Below are positions 22,300 to 32,023 of a stretch of DNA of 35,775 nt, one piece after another. This DNA comes from a virus. The stretch lies in IMG/VR virus record IMGVR_UViG_3300029953_000096, positions 1-35,775 of that record, one strand, 5' to 3'. The position numbers and the translations under genes are program-made. The notes under the pieces are model-generated. The model did no database searches and was not told the origin of the DNA. It was given only the letters and a program-made list of their open reading frames with translations. The first letter of the stretch is position 1. Each line of letters opens with the position of its first letter.

Positions 22300-22566
22300 A
22301 TGAAAGCATTTTGGGATTCAAAAACAGTTTGGATTAACGGGCTTACATCCGTGGCTGCCATTGTCGGCCTGGTAGTACAGCAGAACGGCCTCCTGCCGAC
22401 AGCCTGGATTGGCTACGCAGTGTTAGCCCTCGCAATCGTGAATCTTATTCTACGTTTCGTTACAGGCGAGCCTATAGGACTTCCGACGCCACCTACAGCC
22501 ACAACGGTAACAACTACGACTGCTGCACCAGCGACCGTAGTGGATGCTTCAACCACATCAGCCTAA
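22300..22566 (+). CDS. Two-pass membrane protein, holin candidate
   Basis: An 88-residue protein. The ATG at 22300 is four bases after the previous stop. Residues about 11-27 (INGLTSVAAIVGLVVQQ) and 33-52 (PTAWIGYAVLALAIVNLIL) are membrane helices, and the C-terminus is a disordered Thr/Ala/Pro tail. The size and topology suit a class II holin that lets the C39-like lysin reach the murein. It is one of two holin-like genes in the cassette. Confidence 0.6.
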   Translation: MKAFWDSKTVWINGLTSVAAIVGLVVQQNGLLPTAWIGYAVLALAIVNLILRFVTGEPIGLPTPPTATTVTTTTAAPATVVDASTTSA

Positions 22567-22577
22567 CCCCCCCTCCT

Positions 22578-23477
22578 GTGAAAAGTTTTACCGACCTCCA
22601 AAAACTATATGGCACGCTGACCAACGATTCATCGTCGGCAAACTTGGCGGTCGGTGCGGAACTGATGAACGATTCGATTCGTAAGATCTGCGCGGCTCGT
22701 GATTGGGATTTCATGCAAACAACTTTTACCGATCAAACCGTCGCGAGCCAGCAGGCTTACAATTTGCCCTACGATTACGACACGTTGGAGAACGTAAATT
22801 TTCTTGTTGGTACGACAACCTACGTTCCAAGCGAAGCACCGAATAAAGATTTCTGGGATTTGTTGAACCAAAACACTACAATTACCTCGAACATTCAGAA
22901 TTGGTACTTCATCATTAACAAGCAAATTCTCTTTTATCCAACGCCTTCTTCAAACGGCAATTCAATCAACTACACCTACCGCCGCCGCGTGGTTGATTTG
23001 AGCCGAGCTGATTACACGACAGGCAGTGTAAGCGCGGTAACGAATAACGCGTTCACACTCACTGGTTCAGGCACGACATGGACAGCGGCGATGGCTGGCC
23101 GTTATATCCGTATCAACGCAAGCGATGTTGCCACCACTAACGGCGATGAATTTTGGTATCAGATTGCATCGGTTCAATCAGCGACGGCCTTGACACTTAC
23201 GCGGCCTTATGCTGGTACCACAATCTCAGCCAATGCCACTTACACTATTGGGCAGATGTCCGCACTTCCCGAAGCGTATCAGGATCTTCCAATCTACGAA
23301 GCGGAGCAGCCGTACTGGGCGACTGTTCAGCCAGAGAAAGATCGCTACGACACAGCAGTCGATATGTACGATAAAAAATACGCACAGCTCGTTTACGATC
23401 ATTCTACGAAGACCATGAATCCTGCTATTGATGATGACCATGTGCAGACGAATCCTAACCTTTTTGTTACACTTTAG
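22578..23477 (+). CDS. Head-tail adaptor-like protein
   Basis: A 299-residue protein with a GTG start. The N-terminal helical part has AELMNDSIRKICAARDWDFM, followed by the beta-rich segment FTDQTVASQQAYNLPYDYDT and a middle domain (VVDLSRADYTTGSVSAVTNN). The IRxICxxRDWxFM helix followed by QAYxLPxDYxxL is a pattern I associate with head-tail adaptor or tail-tubular-A-like proteins that bind below the portal in short-tailed phages. The order after the lysis cassette, followed by a propeller-like tail protein, fits that role. Confidence 0.6.
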   Translation: MKSFTDLQKLYGTLTNDSSSANLAVGAELMNDSIRKICAARDWDFMQTTFTDQTVASQQAYNLPYDYDTLENVNFLVGTTTYVPSEAPNKDFWDLLNQNTTITSNIQNWYFIINKQILFYPTPSSNGNSINYTYRRRVVDLSRADYTTGSVSAVTNNAFTLTGSGTTWTAAMAGRYIRINASDVATTNGDEFWYQIASVQSATALTLTRPYAGTTISANATYTIGQMSALPEAYQDLPIYEAEQPYWATVQPEKDRYDTAVDMYDKKYAQLVYDHSTKTMNPAIDDDHVQTNPNLFVTL

Positions 23478-23496
23478 TGCTTAACCTAGCAAAAAT

Positions 23497-25077
23497 ATGG
23501 CACTCAAGCGCATCACAATCGACGGCATAGCCAACGGGCGCGCTGATACCAAATATATGCCCAAGAGCGGTCAATTCACCGCTTCGATTGCGATTGACCC
23601 TGACCTACCTGTGGGAGATTCTGTGCTTACGTCAGGCATGGCGGTTCCCACAAGTTTCAAGTCATTTTCAAGCAGTGCGATGACTTCTTATGTCATTCAG
23701 TGGATCACGTCGCCAAAGAACGCGCTGATCTATGCCGTGCTGAAAAATGGAAGCCTACTCTCGTACACAGCAGCTCTTGGATCTGAAACATTGGTCGCTA
23801 CGGTCGCTGGCGGGAACGCAGAAGGCGCGGCGTACTACAACAACTACATTTATATCTTCGGCACGGGTTCTTCAAAGAACGACGTGTCGCGGTATGGGCC
23901 TCTGAACAATTCACCGACGCTTGTCGATGGTGTTTGGACTGGCTCTACACTCGGCAGCCAGACGGCGTTGACCGCGACGACCTATCCGCAGTTCAATCAG
24001 GCGACTTTGCCTAACCACTGGGCATTCGCACACTCGGACGGCAATCTTTACTTCGTCGATTACATCAATGGTCAAGGTTTAGTCCACAAAATAGCAACCA
24101 CAAAAGGAACTAACGAAGGAGATACCAACAATGGCTCCGCGTATAACGTCCTCGACCTCAATTACGGGTTCTATCCGACCTCGATCTGTAATTTTGGCAC
24201 AGACATCGCGGTTATCGCCATCCAATCGACCTCCGCAGCCATCAATCAGGGTCAAGCGGCTCTGTTTTTGTGGGATCCAACAAATACGGTCACTTTCTAT
24301 CGTCAGATTGCCCTGCCTGACCCGATGGCAACGGCCCTGACGTATGCAGACGGTTATTTGACCATTTGGAGTGGTAACGCGGGCGCAGGCGTGCGCCTGA
24401 CGCAGTACACGGGCAACGGCGACACCGTCTCTGACCTTGTTTCACTAGAAGATGGTCAACCTCCACTCGCAGGAGCAGTGGACAACATCGAATCGGGCGT
24501 GGTTTGGGGTCAACAAATTACCTATCCATCCCTCGCGGCAGTGGTTTTTGCCTACGGATATGATGGGGGGGATCTAAGCAGTGGTCTTCAGTGTATTTCG
24601 CGCGCGAATGATGTATCGATAGTCAATCCAAACATAACAGCCCTCATGCTTGCTCTTCAGAGCGCGCGTGCATCGAATCAGTTGATTCAGGCTTGGGCCG
24701 ACACTGGAACATTCGCTGCCGATAGTTATGGGTCTACCACTCTCGCATCCGTTTTGAACCTGCCAATGGCAATGATTGGTCAACGCTTCAACATAAAAAA
24801 AATCCGCATCCCATTTGGGGGAGCGGTTGATTCTAATACTACGATTACGCCAAAGATTTATTTCGATGATGAATCTTTGACACTTACGTTGGCGACAATC
24901 AACAACACGAATTACCCAGCCCAACGCAAGGTTCTCTATAAGCAGCCGCAGATTGTTGGTAATACAACACAAAACAATTTCTTCCTCCAATTAGTTTGGA
25001 CAGGCACAACTGCTCTACCGTTATTATTCCCAATCTTGATTGACATCGAGACATTCGAAGACGAAACGAACCAATAA
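23497..25077 (+). CDS. Nozzle / propeller-like tail protein
   Basis: A 526-residue beta-rich protein. It has repeated short strands with Gly/Tyr/Asn turns (AAYYNNYIYIFGTG, WAFAHSDGNLYFVDYINGQG, TYADGYLTIWSG), typical of beta-propellers, and a separate C-terminal beta domain (about 440-526). Proteins of this size and build that follow the adaptor gene form the tail nozzle in P22/T7-like phages, through which DNA exits. No signal or enzymatic motif. Confidence 0.55.
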   Translation: MALKRITIDGIANGRADTKYMPKSGQFTASIAIDPDLPVGDSVLTSGMAVPTSFKSFSSSAMTSYVIQWITSPKNALIYAVLKNGSLLSYTAALGSETLVATVAGGNAEGAAYYNNYIYIFGTGSSKNDVSRYGPLNNSPTLVDGVWTGSTLGSQTALTATTYPQFNQATLPNHWAFAHSDGNLYFVDYINGQGLVHKIATTKGTNEGDTNNGSAYNVLDLNYGFYPTSICNFGTDIAVIAIQSTSAAINQGQAALFLWDPTNTVTFYRQIALPDPMATALTYADGYLTIWSGNAGAGVRLTQYTGNGDTVSDLVSLEDGQPPLAGAVDNIESGVVWGQQITYPSLAAVVFAYGYDGGDLSSGLQCISRANDVSIVNPNITALMLALQSARASNQLIQAWADTGTFAADSYGSTTLASVLNLPMAMIGQRFNIKKIRIPFGGAVDSNTTITPKIYFDDESLTLTLATINNTNYPAQRKVLYKQPQIVGNTTQNNFFLQLVWTGTTALPLLFPILIDIETFEDETNQ

Positions 25078-25081
25078 ATAT

Positions 25082-27397
25082 ATGGCTGAAGAGTACGAAG
25101 ATTTGAACATTTATTACGACGGGAATAATGTTCCCATATCTTCGGATTCCTCATCGGATAATTCTTCGGACAATTCAGACACATCGGATTACGTCACCGC
25201 TGATGTCGTTCAGGGAATGATCAAAACAGCTTTGTCACAGCTCACGGTTCCTCTCTCGTCTGGAGCAGGCTCAAACGCCTTCAACGTCACAAACCAAGGT
25301 CTGTATCTCGGCAGTGGTACATTTGCCACCGCGCCTTTCTCGGTAACAATGGCAGGTGTTTTACGGGCCACGGGTGCCATCATCTCTGGTTCCATCACAG
25401 CCACAAGCGGAACGATCGGCGGATTCTCCATTGGTTCAACAACCATCTCATCTACTGGCCTAACACTCACAAGCGGTGCATCCGCTTCGCTCGCGTTTGG
25501 GACGGTTCCCCCGACTTCACCTTCGTCGGGCACGGGCATTTATATAGACAAAACAGGTTTATTTGGTCTATCGGCAAACACGCAGAATTTCATCATATCG
25601 GCGGCAAATGGAAGTATAACTGCTATATCAGGGACGATTGCAGGGGCCACGTTCACATCCTCGGCAATCAGCTCTTCCAACTACGCTTCAGGATCAATCG
25701 GTTGGACGATTTCAAATAGCGGAAATGCCGAGTTCAATAACATCTTGGTGCGCGGCGAATTCCATTCGTCGGTTCTTTCGTATGCTTCCGTTCAGGTAAC
25801 GGCTGGGTCAACGCTCCTGGCTCTATCTGGTGGCTCATTGCGCGCGGATGTTACGACGGCAACATCTCCGACGACGTTCAATGTGGATATTAACGATCCG
25901 CCGTCTGGTCACATTCAGGTGTTTGCTGCGAATGACATTCTTCGTATCAAGGACGGCAGTGGAAATGATAATTGGATGACAGTTTCTTCGGTGTCAGATC
26001 AAACGACTTTCTTCCGATATGTCTGTACGAAAAATAACGGAACAAACGCCACATTCCGCGCGGGCGCGGCAGTGGCTGATTATGGTCAATCAGGACAAGG
26101 CCTCATTTTCAACACGGTGGATCAAACCAATGCGCCGTACATGAGCATTCAGACGCACACTGGTTCTCCATGGTCTTCGGTCACGGAGCAAGTTCGCATT
26201 GGTCAGTTGAACGGAATCAATGGTTTCGTTTCAAGTACCTATGGGATTTCCATTGGCCAGATCACGACGGGCAATTACCTCACCTACGACACGGCATCGG
26301 GAAAGCTAGTCGTGAACGGTTCCCCAATCACAAACGAGGACATTTTCGGTGACGGTTCTGATGGGACTCTTGCGGGAGGAGGAGGGACAAAAACTTTGAC
26401 AAGGGACACATTCTATTCGAATGCAACGCTCAACAGCGGGGATGTCATTGTGACGAACGGATTCCGTTTATTCGTCAGTGGAACTCTCACAATCAATTCG
26501 GGAGCATTTATACGATGGAATGGGAATAACGGAAATACGGGTGGCAACGCTTCAGGCATCACAGGCGGATCCGCAGGATCATCTCCTGGCCCATTAGCTT
26601 CAGGCTCCGTTAATGGAACGGTGGATGGTGGTGCAGGAACAGCAGGCGCAACTGGCGTGTCCGTTAATAACGGCGCAGGTCAAAACTCTAGTGCTTCATC
26701 GACTGGAACTTCGGTAACGAAGGCTATCACTGGCAATCCAGGCGTTAAAGCAGGTCAGGGCGCATCTGGTGGTACAGCCACGGGAGGATCGACTTCTCCA
26801 AATGGCACGGGAGGTTCGGTTGGAACCGCTGGCACAGTTTCAGGTACGATCTTCAATACCCTCCACACGGGGGCAGCTTGTTATCTCTTACAGGATTTAT
26901 TCCCATCTCTCACACCACTAACGGTCGCGGCGGGTTCCACTGGTGGCACGGGGGGGGGTGATGGAGCTGCTTCCTTCGCCAACGGCAATTCAGCATCATC
27001 TGGGGGCGGCGGAGGTGGTGGTAGTGCTGGAACGCCAGGTGGTATCGTTCCAATCTTTGCTCGGATCATCGTCAATGCAGGCACGATTCAAGCACTTGGC
27101 GGTAACGGCGGTAACGGCGGTAACGGCGGTAACGGGACAGTCGGCACAGTTTCCCAAGCAGGTGCAGGTGGAGGCGGTGGAGGCGGTGGAGGCGCGCCTG
27201 GGCCAGGAGGCGTCATCATCATGGTTTTTTCAGCCATTACCGATACAGGAACGGAAAGTGTAGCAGCGGGCAGCGTTGGATCTGGGGGAACTGGTGGAAC
27301 TGGCGCACACTTCTCCACTGGCACGGCGAATAATGGTGCAACTGGATCAAATGGAGCTACGGCAGCGTCAGGAACGATTATCAAACTTCAGGTCTAA
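25082..27397 (+). CDS. Large tail fibre / adhesin with polyglycine C-terminal region
   Basis: A 771-residue protein. The N-terminus is Asp/Ser-rich (residues about 17-38). Residues about 45-430 are beta-rich with phage-fibre-like SGSITATSGTIGGFSIGSTT and AISGTIAGATF elements. From about 440 to the end it is Gly-rich, with runs of GGNGG, a stretch of nine consecutive Gly and the element GAPGPGGVIIMVFS, which resembles polyglycine-II adhesin domains of other phage receptor-binding proteins. I chose ATG 25082; the longer frame overlaps the nozzle gene. Expected role: host-surface recognition. Confidence 0.75.
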   Translation: MAEEYEDLNIYYDGNNVPISSDSSSDNSSDNSDTSDYVTADVVQGMIKTALSQLTVPLSSGAGSNAFNVTNQGLYLGSGTFATAPFSVTMAGVLRATGAIISGSITATSGTIGGFSIGSTTISSTGLTLTSGASASLAFGTVPPTSPSSGTGIYIDKTGLFGLSANTQNFIISAANGSITAISGTIAGATFTSSAISSSNYASGSIGWTISNSGNAEFNNILVRGEFHSSVLSYASVQVTAGSTLLALSGGSLRADVTTATSPTTFNVDINDPPSGHIQVFAANDILRIKDGSGNDNWMTVSSVSDQTTFFRYVCTKNNGTNATFRAGAAVADYGQSGQGLIFNTVDQTNAPYMSIQTHTGSPWSSVTEQVRIGQLNGINGFVSSTYGISIGQITTGNYLTYDTASGKLVVNGSPITNEDIFGDGSDGTLAGGGGTKTLTRDTFYSNATLNSGDVIVTNGFRLFVSGTLTINSGAFIRWNGNNGNTGGNASGITGGSAGSSPGPLASGSVNGTVDGGAGTAGATGVSVNNGAGQNSSASSTGTSVTKAITGNPGVKAGQGASGGTATGGSTSPNGTGGSVGTAGTVSGTIFNTLHTGAACYLLQDLFPSLTPLTVAAGSTGGTGGGDGAASFANGNSASSGGGGGGGSAGTPGGIVPIFARIIVNAGTIQALGGNGGNGGNGGNGTVGTVSQAGAGGGGGGGGGAPGPGGVIIMVFSAITDTGTESVAAGSVGSGGTGGTGAHFSTGTANNGATGSNGATAASGTIIKLQV
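27101..27136 (+). repeat. Nine-base tandem repeat in the fibre gene
   Basis: GGTAACGGC occurs three times in succession (27101-27127), then once as GGTAACGGG (27128-27136). It encodes the GGN repeat of the polyglycine segment and preserves the reading frame if units are gained or lost. Confidence 0.9.
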
Positions 27398-27413
27398 GTG
27401 CTAAAATCACCAT

Positions 27414-30158
27414 ATGCCAAATCCAATCACACCCACTCCTTCAGCGGCAACCCTTCAACTTCAAAAGGAAGCCGCTTTGACTGCGTCTGGAAATAAAGCA
27501 GGAGCAGTCGCTTCAAGTGCGACGTATAACCAAACCCCGCCCGCTCCAGTGGTTCCAACGACACCACCGCCCGTGACACAACCAGCTCCCGCCCCTGCCG
27601 CAGCCCCACCAATGCCTGCGGGTGGAGTGGCCGCGCCGACTGGAGCCTCGGCAAACACACCTGGCTTCACTTCAAAAGCTCCTGCGGCATCAACGCCACA
27701 GCAGGCAGCTTTGACGTGGTATCAAGGTATTATCAATGGATCGACGCCGTACAACCCTTCCGACCCGAATGCTTCAACATATCTTCAGGCTCTTGCACAA
27801 ATGGGCGTAGCTGGAGCCAGTAACATTCAAGCATTAGGAGCATCGGGTGTTGGCCGCGCACAACAAAATTATACTGACGCGCAGAGTCAGATTTCCGATC
27901 GCATCAGCAACGCGTATTCCAACATTCAAAACATTCTTGCGAACGGACAGAATACCCCACAGCAGCAAGCAGCGGTTCAATCTCAAATCGCTGGCATTCA
28001 AGGCTATCTGAACGTGGCCGCGAATTACGGCATCCCGCTCACAGGAATTGCCTATCAAGACGCAAACGGAAACTGGATCGCTGGAACAGCTGCGGCTCCA
28101 TCTCCCGCGCTAGCTGGAAATGCGGGTAACGTACCAGCAGTAAATGGAACGACAGCACCAGTTAGCACTCCACCCCCTGTGACTGCTAATGGCGGGAATA
28201 GCGGCACCACTTCGAGCGGTACGTCGGTTGCGCCTGCTGGCACCACGGCTCCGCCCGCACCTGGAGGTAACGGTTCAACTGTTCTTCCTGGTGGTGGAAC
28301 GAGCACGCCCATCACGCCCGCGGCTGGCGCGAACGCATCGGGTTCCGCAATCACACTCGCTGATGCTGGTGGTCCCGCTGGTTCGAACACATTGAGCCCG
28401 CCGCCAGGATCAACCTTGCTTACTGGGCCGAGCCAGCTCGCAGGTCTGACGGAAAGCCAGATTTTTCGTGGATCAAATGGTCAGATTTACGCACTGCCTG
28501 GTGTGACACCTGGCGGTGGCGGAAGTTCTTTCGGTTCAACTGGAAGCGCAGCAGGAGGCACAGGTGGTGCTGGAGGCGCAACGGGCGCGCCAGTCTCCAC
28601 ACAGGTTCCAGGGGCGAGCACGGCCAACGGTATGCCTGGCTCTTCGGGATATCCCGCTGGTTCAATTCAAGATCTAAAAGCCCAAATTACCTATTTCCAG
28701 GGTCAGATCATCTCGGCTGAGGCACCGACGGCTGACGAAACGACACTTCAAAACACATTAGACACATTGAACGAAGAACAAGAAGCGATCACGTCGACCC
28801 TTTTGTCGAACGATGTGAATGTAGAAGGTCAACCGATTGCACAAGCTTTCGTCACAGGCCAGCAGGCAGCTCTTCAGCGTAAAGCAGACGCGCAATCTGC
28901 CGCTCTTGGCGTTTCACAAACGAACGTAGAGGATCAACTCAAAGAACTTCAGGCGAAGCGCGCAACCGCTTTGGATACGGCTACTTCGGACGAACAATTT
29001 GCGGAGGAGAACTACGCCGCCGCCGTTCCTGCTCCAGTTGCTCTTGCGGCGGGTGCTTCGTTGGTGAACCCATTGACGGGAGCCACGGTCGCGAATGGCG
29101 CGCCGAAAGAGGTTCGTACGGGTTCCACGACCGATCCGACCACGGGAGCCGTCAGCTATTCATACGGCCCAGAGCCTGGCACTGGTGGTGCGACATCGAG
29201 CGGTGGATCCTCAAGTGGATCTACTTCAGCCCCTGCATCAACGGGCGGTGGTCTAGGCACCACAACTTCTACTCCTGCCATGAAGGGTGGATTAGGTAAG
29301 GCTGTCACACCTACGCCAACGGTCTCTGGTTTGACGACAGCGAGCGGTCAACCAGCCAACTATCAGGATGCGAGCGGAACGAGCTACTACGTCGCACCCG
29401 ATGGCACGAAAACGATCGCAAACATCCCAGCGGGCGGTGCGGCTAAGTCTTCGGCAACTTCTACATCTTCGAAGTCAACTGGAACGCCTTTGTCGAACCC
29501 GAACTTGGAAAGTGTGGCACAGGCTCTCGCTGATGGAACTATCGCGCCTTCACAGGTATCAATGAGCCGTGGCGGAGCTGGCGAAATCAATCAGGTGGAA
29601 ATGCGAGCATCTCAAATCAATCCGAATTTCAATGCTGCCGAGGCACAGAAGCAGTACGGTTATGCCACAACTCCAGCCACGATTACGCAGGCACAGGCCA
29701 TCGTCAGTGCATATCCAAACTTTGACACGTTGATAAATCTCGCAAAGAACGCAAATTATAAAGGCCCGAAGACTTTGAATAACATTCAACTGGAATCGGG
29801 GGTTGAGTTCGGAAATACGAACGCGGCAAATTTCGCCCAAGCACAGAAACTTCTTGGCGACGACATAGCTGGAATCCTTGGTTACGGTTCCGCTTCCGAT
29901 TTGAAAACCCAACTTGGTTTGGATGTGGTCGATCCAACACTTACAGTCGATCAATTCACTTCAAATATGAATCAATTGAAGGGGTTCGTGGACAACAAAA
30001 TCAACGCAATTAACAGTCAGGCTGGAATGTACGCACAGGGTCTTTTGAACCTTCCTGTCCAGGTTACATCTCCTGACGGTACTACTGGTTGGATGCCAGC
30101 TTCAAATCTTCAAAAAGCATTGAGCCAGGGATTCACTCAGATACAAACGAATCAATAA
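27414..30158 (+). CDS. Large Ala/Gly/Pro/Ser-rich virion protein (possible ejection protein)
   Basis: A 914-residue protein. Residues about 30-90 are Pro/Ala-rich and disordered, followed by a helical segment (about 100-210, QALAQMGVAGASNIQALGAS), a long Gly/Thr/Ser/Pro-rich section (about 220-420), a coiled coil (about 425-530), another Gly/Ser/Thr-rich stretch (about 560-690) and a helical C-terminus (about 700-914). No enzymatic motif is visible. Such large, modular low-complexity proteins between the tail and the end of the late operon may be internal proteins ejected with the DNA; this is inference. Confidence 0.5.
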   Translation: MPNPITPTPSAATLQLQKEAALTASGNKAGAVASSATYNQTPPAPVVPTTPPPVTQPAPAPAAAPPMPAGGVAAPTGASANTPGFTSKAPAASTPQQAALTWYQGIINGSTPYNPSDPNASTYLQALAQMGVAGASNIQALGASGVGRAQQNYTDAQSQISDRISNAYSNIQNILANGQNTPQQQAAVQSQIAGIQGYLNVAANYGIPLTGIAYQDANGNWIAGTAAAPSPALAGNAGNVPAVNGTTAPVSTPPPVTANGGNSGTTSSGTSVAPAGTTAPPAPGGNGSTVLPGGGTSTPITPAAGANASGSAITLADAGGPAGSNTLSPPPGSTLLTGPSQLAGLTESQIFRGSNGQIYALPGVTPGGGGSSFGSTGSAAGGTGGAGGATGAPVSTQVPGASTANGMPGSSGYPAGSIQDLKAQITYFQGQIISAEAPTADETTLQNTLDTLNEEQEAITSTLLSNDVNVEGQPIAQAFVTGQQAALQRKADAQSAALGVSQTNVEDQLKELQAKRATALDTATSDEQFAEENYAAAVPAPVALAAGASLVNPLTGATVANGAPKEVRTGSTTDPTTGAVSYSYGPEPGTGGATSSGGSSSGSTSAPASTGGGLGTTTSTPAMKGGLGKAVTPTPTVSGLTTASGQPANYQDASGTSYYVAPDGTKTIANIPAGGAAKSSATSTSSKSTGTPLSNPNLESVAQALADGTIAPSQVSMSRGGAGEINQVEMRASQINPNFNAAEAQKQYGYATTPATITQAQAIVSAYPNFDTLINLAKNANYKGPKTLNNIQLESGVEFGNTNAANFAQAQKLLGDDIAGILGYGSASDLKTQLGLDVVDPTLTVDQFTSNMNQLKGFVDNKINAINSQAGMYAQGLLNLPVQVTSPDGTTGWMPASNLQKALSQGFTQIQTNQ

Positions 30159-30159
30159 T

Positions 30160-31896
30160 ATGGATGACTACTCCTCGCTGGGCTTCATGCCTTCTGCGGT
30201 ACAACCGAAAACAAGCGCACCAACTACGGCTGCGCCTGCTTCGTCAAATCAGTATTCCGATTTGGGGTTTATGCCGTCAGCGGCGAATACTACATCTGCT
30301 CCAACTCCAGCACCAGAAACATGGACGCAAAAAGCGGAGGATGTAATGGGTACAATCAATAAATATAATCCCGTCAACATCGGGAACGAAGCTCTCGTCG
30401 GTGCTGGAAAACAGATCGCTGGAATGGTTCCAAACGCGGCAGAACTCGGCGTGACGGCTGGAAACTGGGCGGCCTCAACTCCTGTTGGAAAAACCATCGC
30501 CAAAGATGTCATCCAACCTGTCGCTCGCAAACTTGGATTTACTCCACAGATGGCGGGAGAGGTTCAACAAGGCATCCAGCAGGGCGTGACAAAATCTCAA
30601 CAGGACTTCGCTCCAAAAGGTCTACCAGAACAGGCAGGCGCGCTTGCGGCGAACGTGGCTGAATTTGCCGTGCCTGGCATGGGTGAAGAGGCTGGTGCCG
30701 CGCTTCTGCCTCGAATGGCTACACAGGCCGCAGAAACAGGCGCGCTTTCCGCCGCCCAAACTGGATCATGGAAACAAGGAGCATATGGAGCCGCATTGGG
30801 GGCTGCTATGCCTCTCCTGGAGCCTGTAATGGCTGCGGCGTCCAAACCTTTTGGAAACATGGCAAAGGAGGCGGCTACGTTCGTCGCATCGAAATTAAGC
30901 GGCGTCCCGAAGGCTGCCATTAATTACGCGATTGAAAATCCTGAAGCGGTTCAGGCGTCGATCAAAAAGATGTCCGAGAATCCCGAACTTGGCGCAGAGA
31001 AAATTACGCAGGATGCTAAGGATGCTCTCGATGCCCTCAAATCCGCGCGCAGCGATGCTTACGAGGCAAACATGGCCGCAGTAGAAAAGTCAGTTCCCGA
31101 AAAGGCACTTACCACACAAGGAATAAAAAAGAGCATCACACAGACGCTCACTGACTTCAATGTTCCGACAAAGGGAACCAATCTTGATTTTACAAAAGCC
31201 ACGCTCCCAAAATCCTATCAGAACAATCTCACGGAATTGGTTCAACGCGTCTATGATTGGGATGACACAACACCAAAAGGCATGAACCAGTTGCGTAAGA
31301 TCATCTCCAGCTATCGTGTGGGTGGCATTTCTCCAAGCGGAGCTGCCAAATCCTTTGATGCCATCGTCACAGGACTTTCTTCTGGCCTCTCGGATTATAT
31401 CTCGGAGCGTGCTCCTGAAGTTGGAGTGATGAACAAAGAATACGCCGCCGCCTCACAATTTATTGACCAAGCCAAAAGTGCATTGAGCCTTGAGACGAAA
31501 ACCCCGACTACGGCTGCCCGTAAACTACTCAACGTCTTCAATCCAAAGTCGATTGTCTATCGAAACGTGACGGAACAACTCGGAGCAAAAGCCAGTAAGG
31601 ATTTGATGTCTGACATCGCGGGACTTCTCATGTCAAAATGGACAGCGGAGGGTCTTGGATCATATCTAACTACGTTTTTGCTTGGGAGTGAGGGGATGGG
31701 TGGCTTTGAGTCCATGATCCATAATCCTTATGTGATACCTGGCATGGCAGCGACGGCAGCTACCTCTTCTCCACGAATCGTTGGTGAGACGGCAACCCGC
31801 GTCCCAATGTTCGCCAAAGCGATTGCTCCCATAGCAAAACCTCTTTTAAAAGGGGCAGCTAAAAAAGCAGCCGTATCAGTTTTTGGTAATCAGTAG
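30160..31896 (+). CDS. Large helical late protein (possible ejection protein)
   Basis: A 578-residue protein. The ATG is one base after the previous stop (TAATATG). The N-terminal 50 residues carry two copies of a YSxLGFMPSA motif, each with a Pro/Thr/Ala-rich linker. Residues about 60-250 are Ala/Gly-rich and amphipathic, and about 250-578 are long helices with KSARSDAYEANMAAVEKSVP and WTAEGLGSYLTTFLLGSEGM. The sequence could be a membrane-inserting internal protein. It is the last late gene; no intrinsic terminator is visible behind it. Confidence 0.55.
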   Translation: MDDYSSLGFMPSAVQPKTSAPTTAAPASSNQYSDLGFMPSAANTTSAPTPAPETWTQKAEDVMGTINKYNPVNIGNEALVGAGKQIAGMVPNAAELGVTAGNWAASTPVGKTIAKDVIQPVARKLGFTPQMAGEVQQGIQQGVTKSQQDFAPKGLPEQAGALAANVAEFAVPGMGEEAGAALLPRMATQAAETGALSAAQTGSWKQGAYGAALGAAMPLLEPVMAAASKPFGNMAKEAATFVASKLSGVPKAAINYAIENPEAVQASIKKMSENPELGAEKITQDAKDALDALKSARSDAYEANMAAVEKSVPEKALTTQGIKKSITQTLTDFNVPTKGTNLDFTKATLPKSYQNNLTELVQRVYDWDDTTPKGMNQLRKIISSYRVGGISPSGAAKSFDAIVTGLSSGLSDYISERAPEVGVMNKEYAAASQFIDQAKSALSLETKTPTTAARKLLNVFNPKSIVYRNVTEQLGAKASKDLMSDIAGLLMSKWTAEGLGSYLTTFLLGSEGMGGFESMIHNPYVIPGMAATAATSSPRIVGETATRVPMFAKAIAPIAKPLLKGAAKKAAVSVFGNQ

Positions 31897-31950
31897 CCAG
31901 AGACAACAGATAATCAGAAATGTTTGAAGCATATCATTTAGTGATTACAT

Positions 31951-32022
31951 TCAATCGTTACGATGATCCACAGCAACTTTGATTATCACTGCGAGAATTG
32001 CGGCAAGTAGAATATCGGTCAT
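31951..32022 (-). CDS. 23-residue membrane peptide after the HNH-AP2 gene
   Basis: MTDILLAAILAVIIKVAVDH followed by RND: one hydrophobic helix with a charged end. Its ATG lies one base after the HNH-AP2 stop (TAATATG), the junction used across this genome. The region 31897-31950 on either strand shows nothing else. It may be a tiny real gene; the size makes this uncertain. Confidence 0.4.
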   Translation of the reverse strand: MTDILLAAILAVIIKVAVDHRND

Positions 32023-32023
32023 A

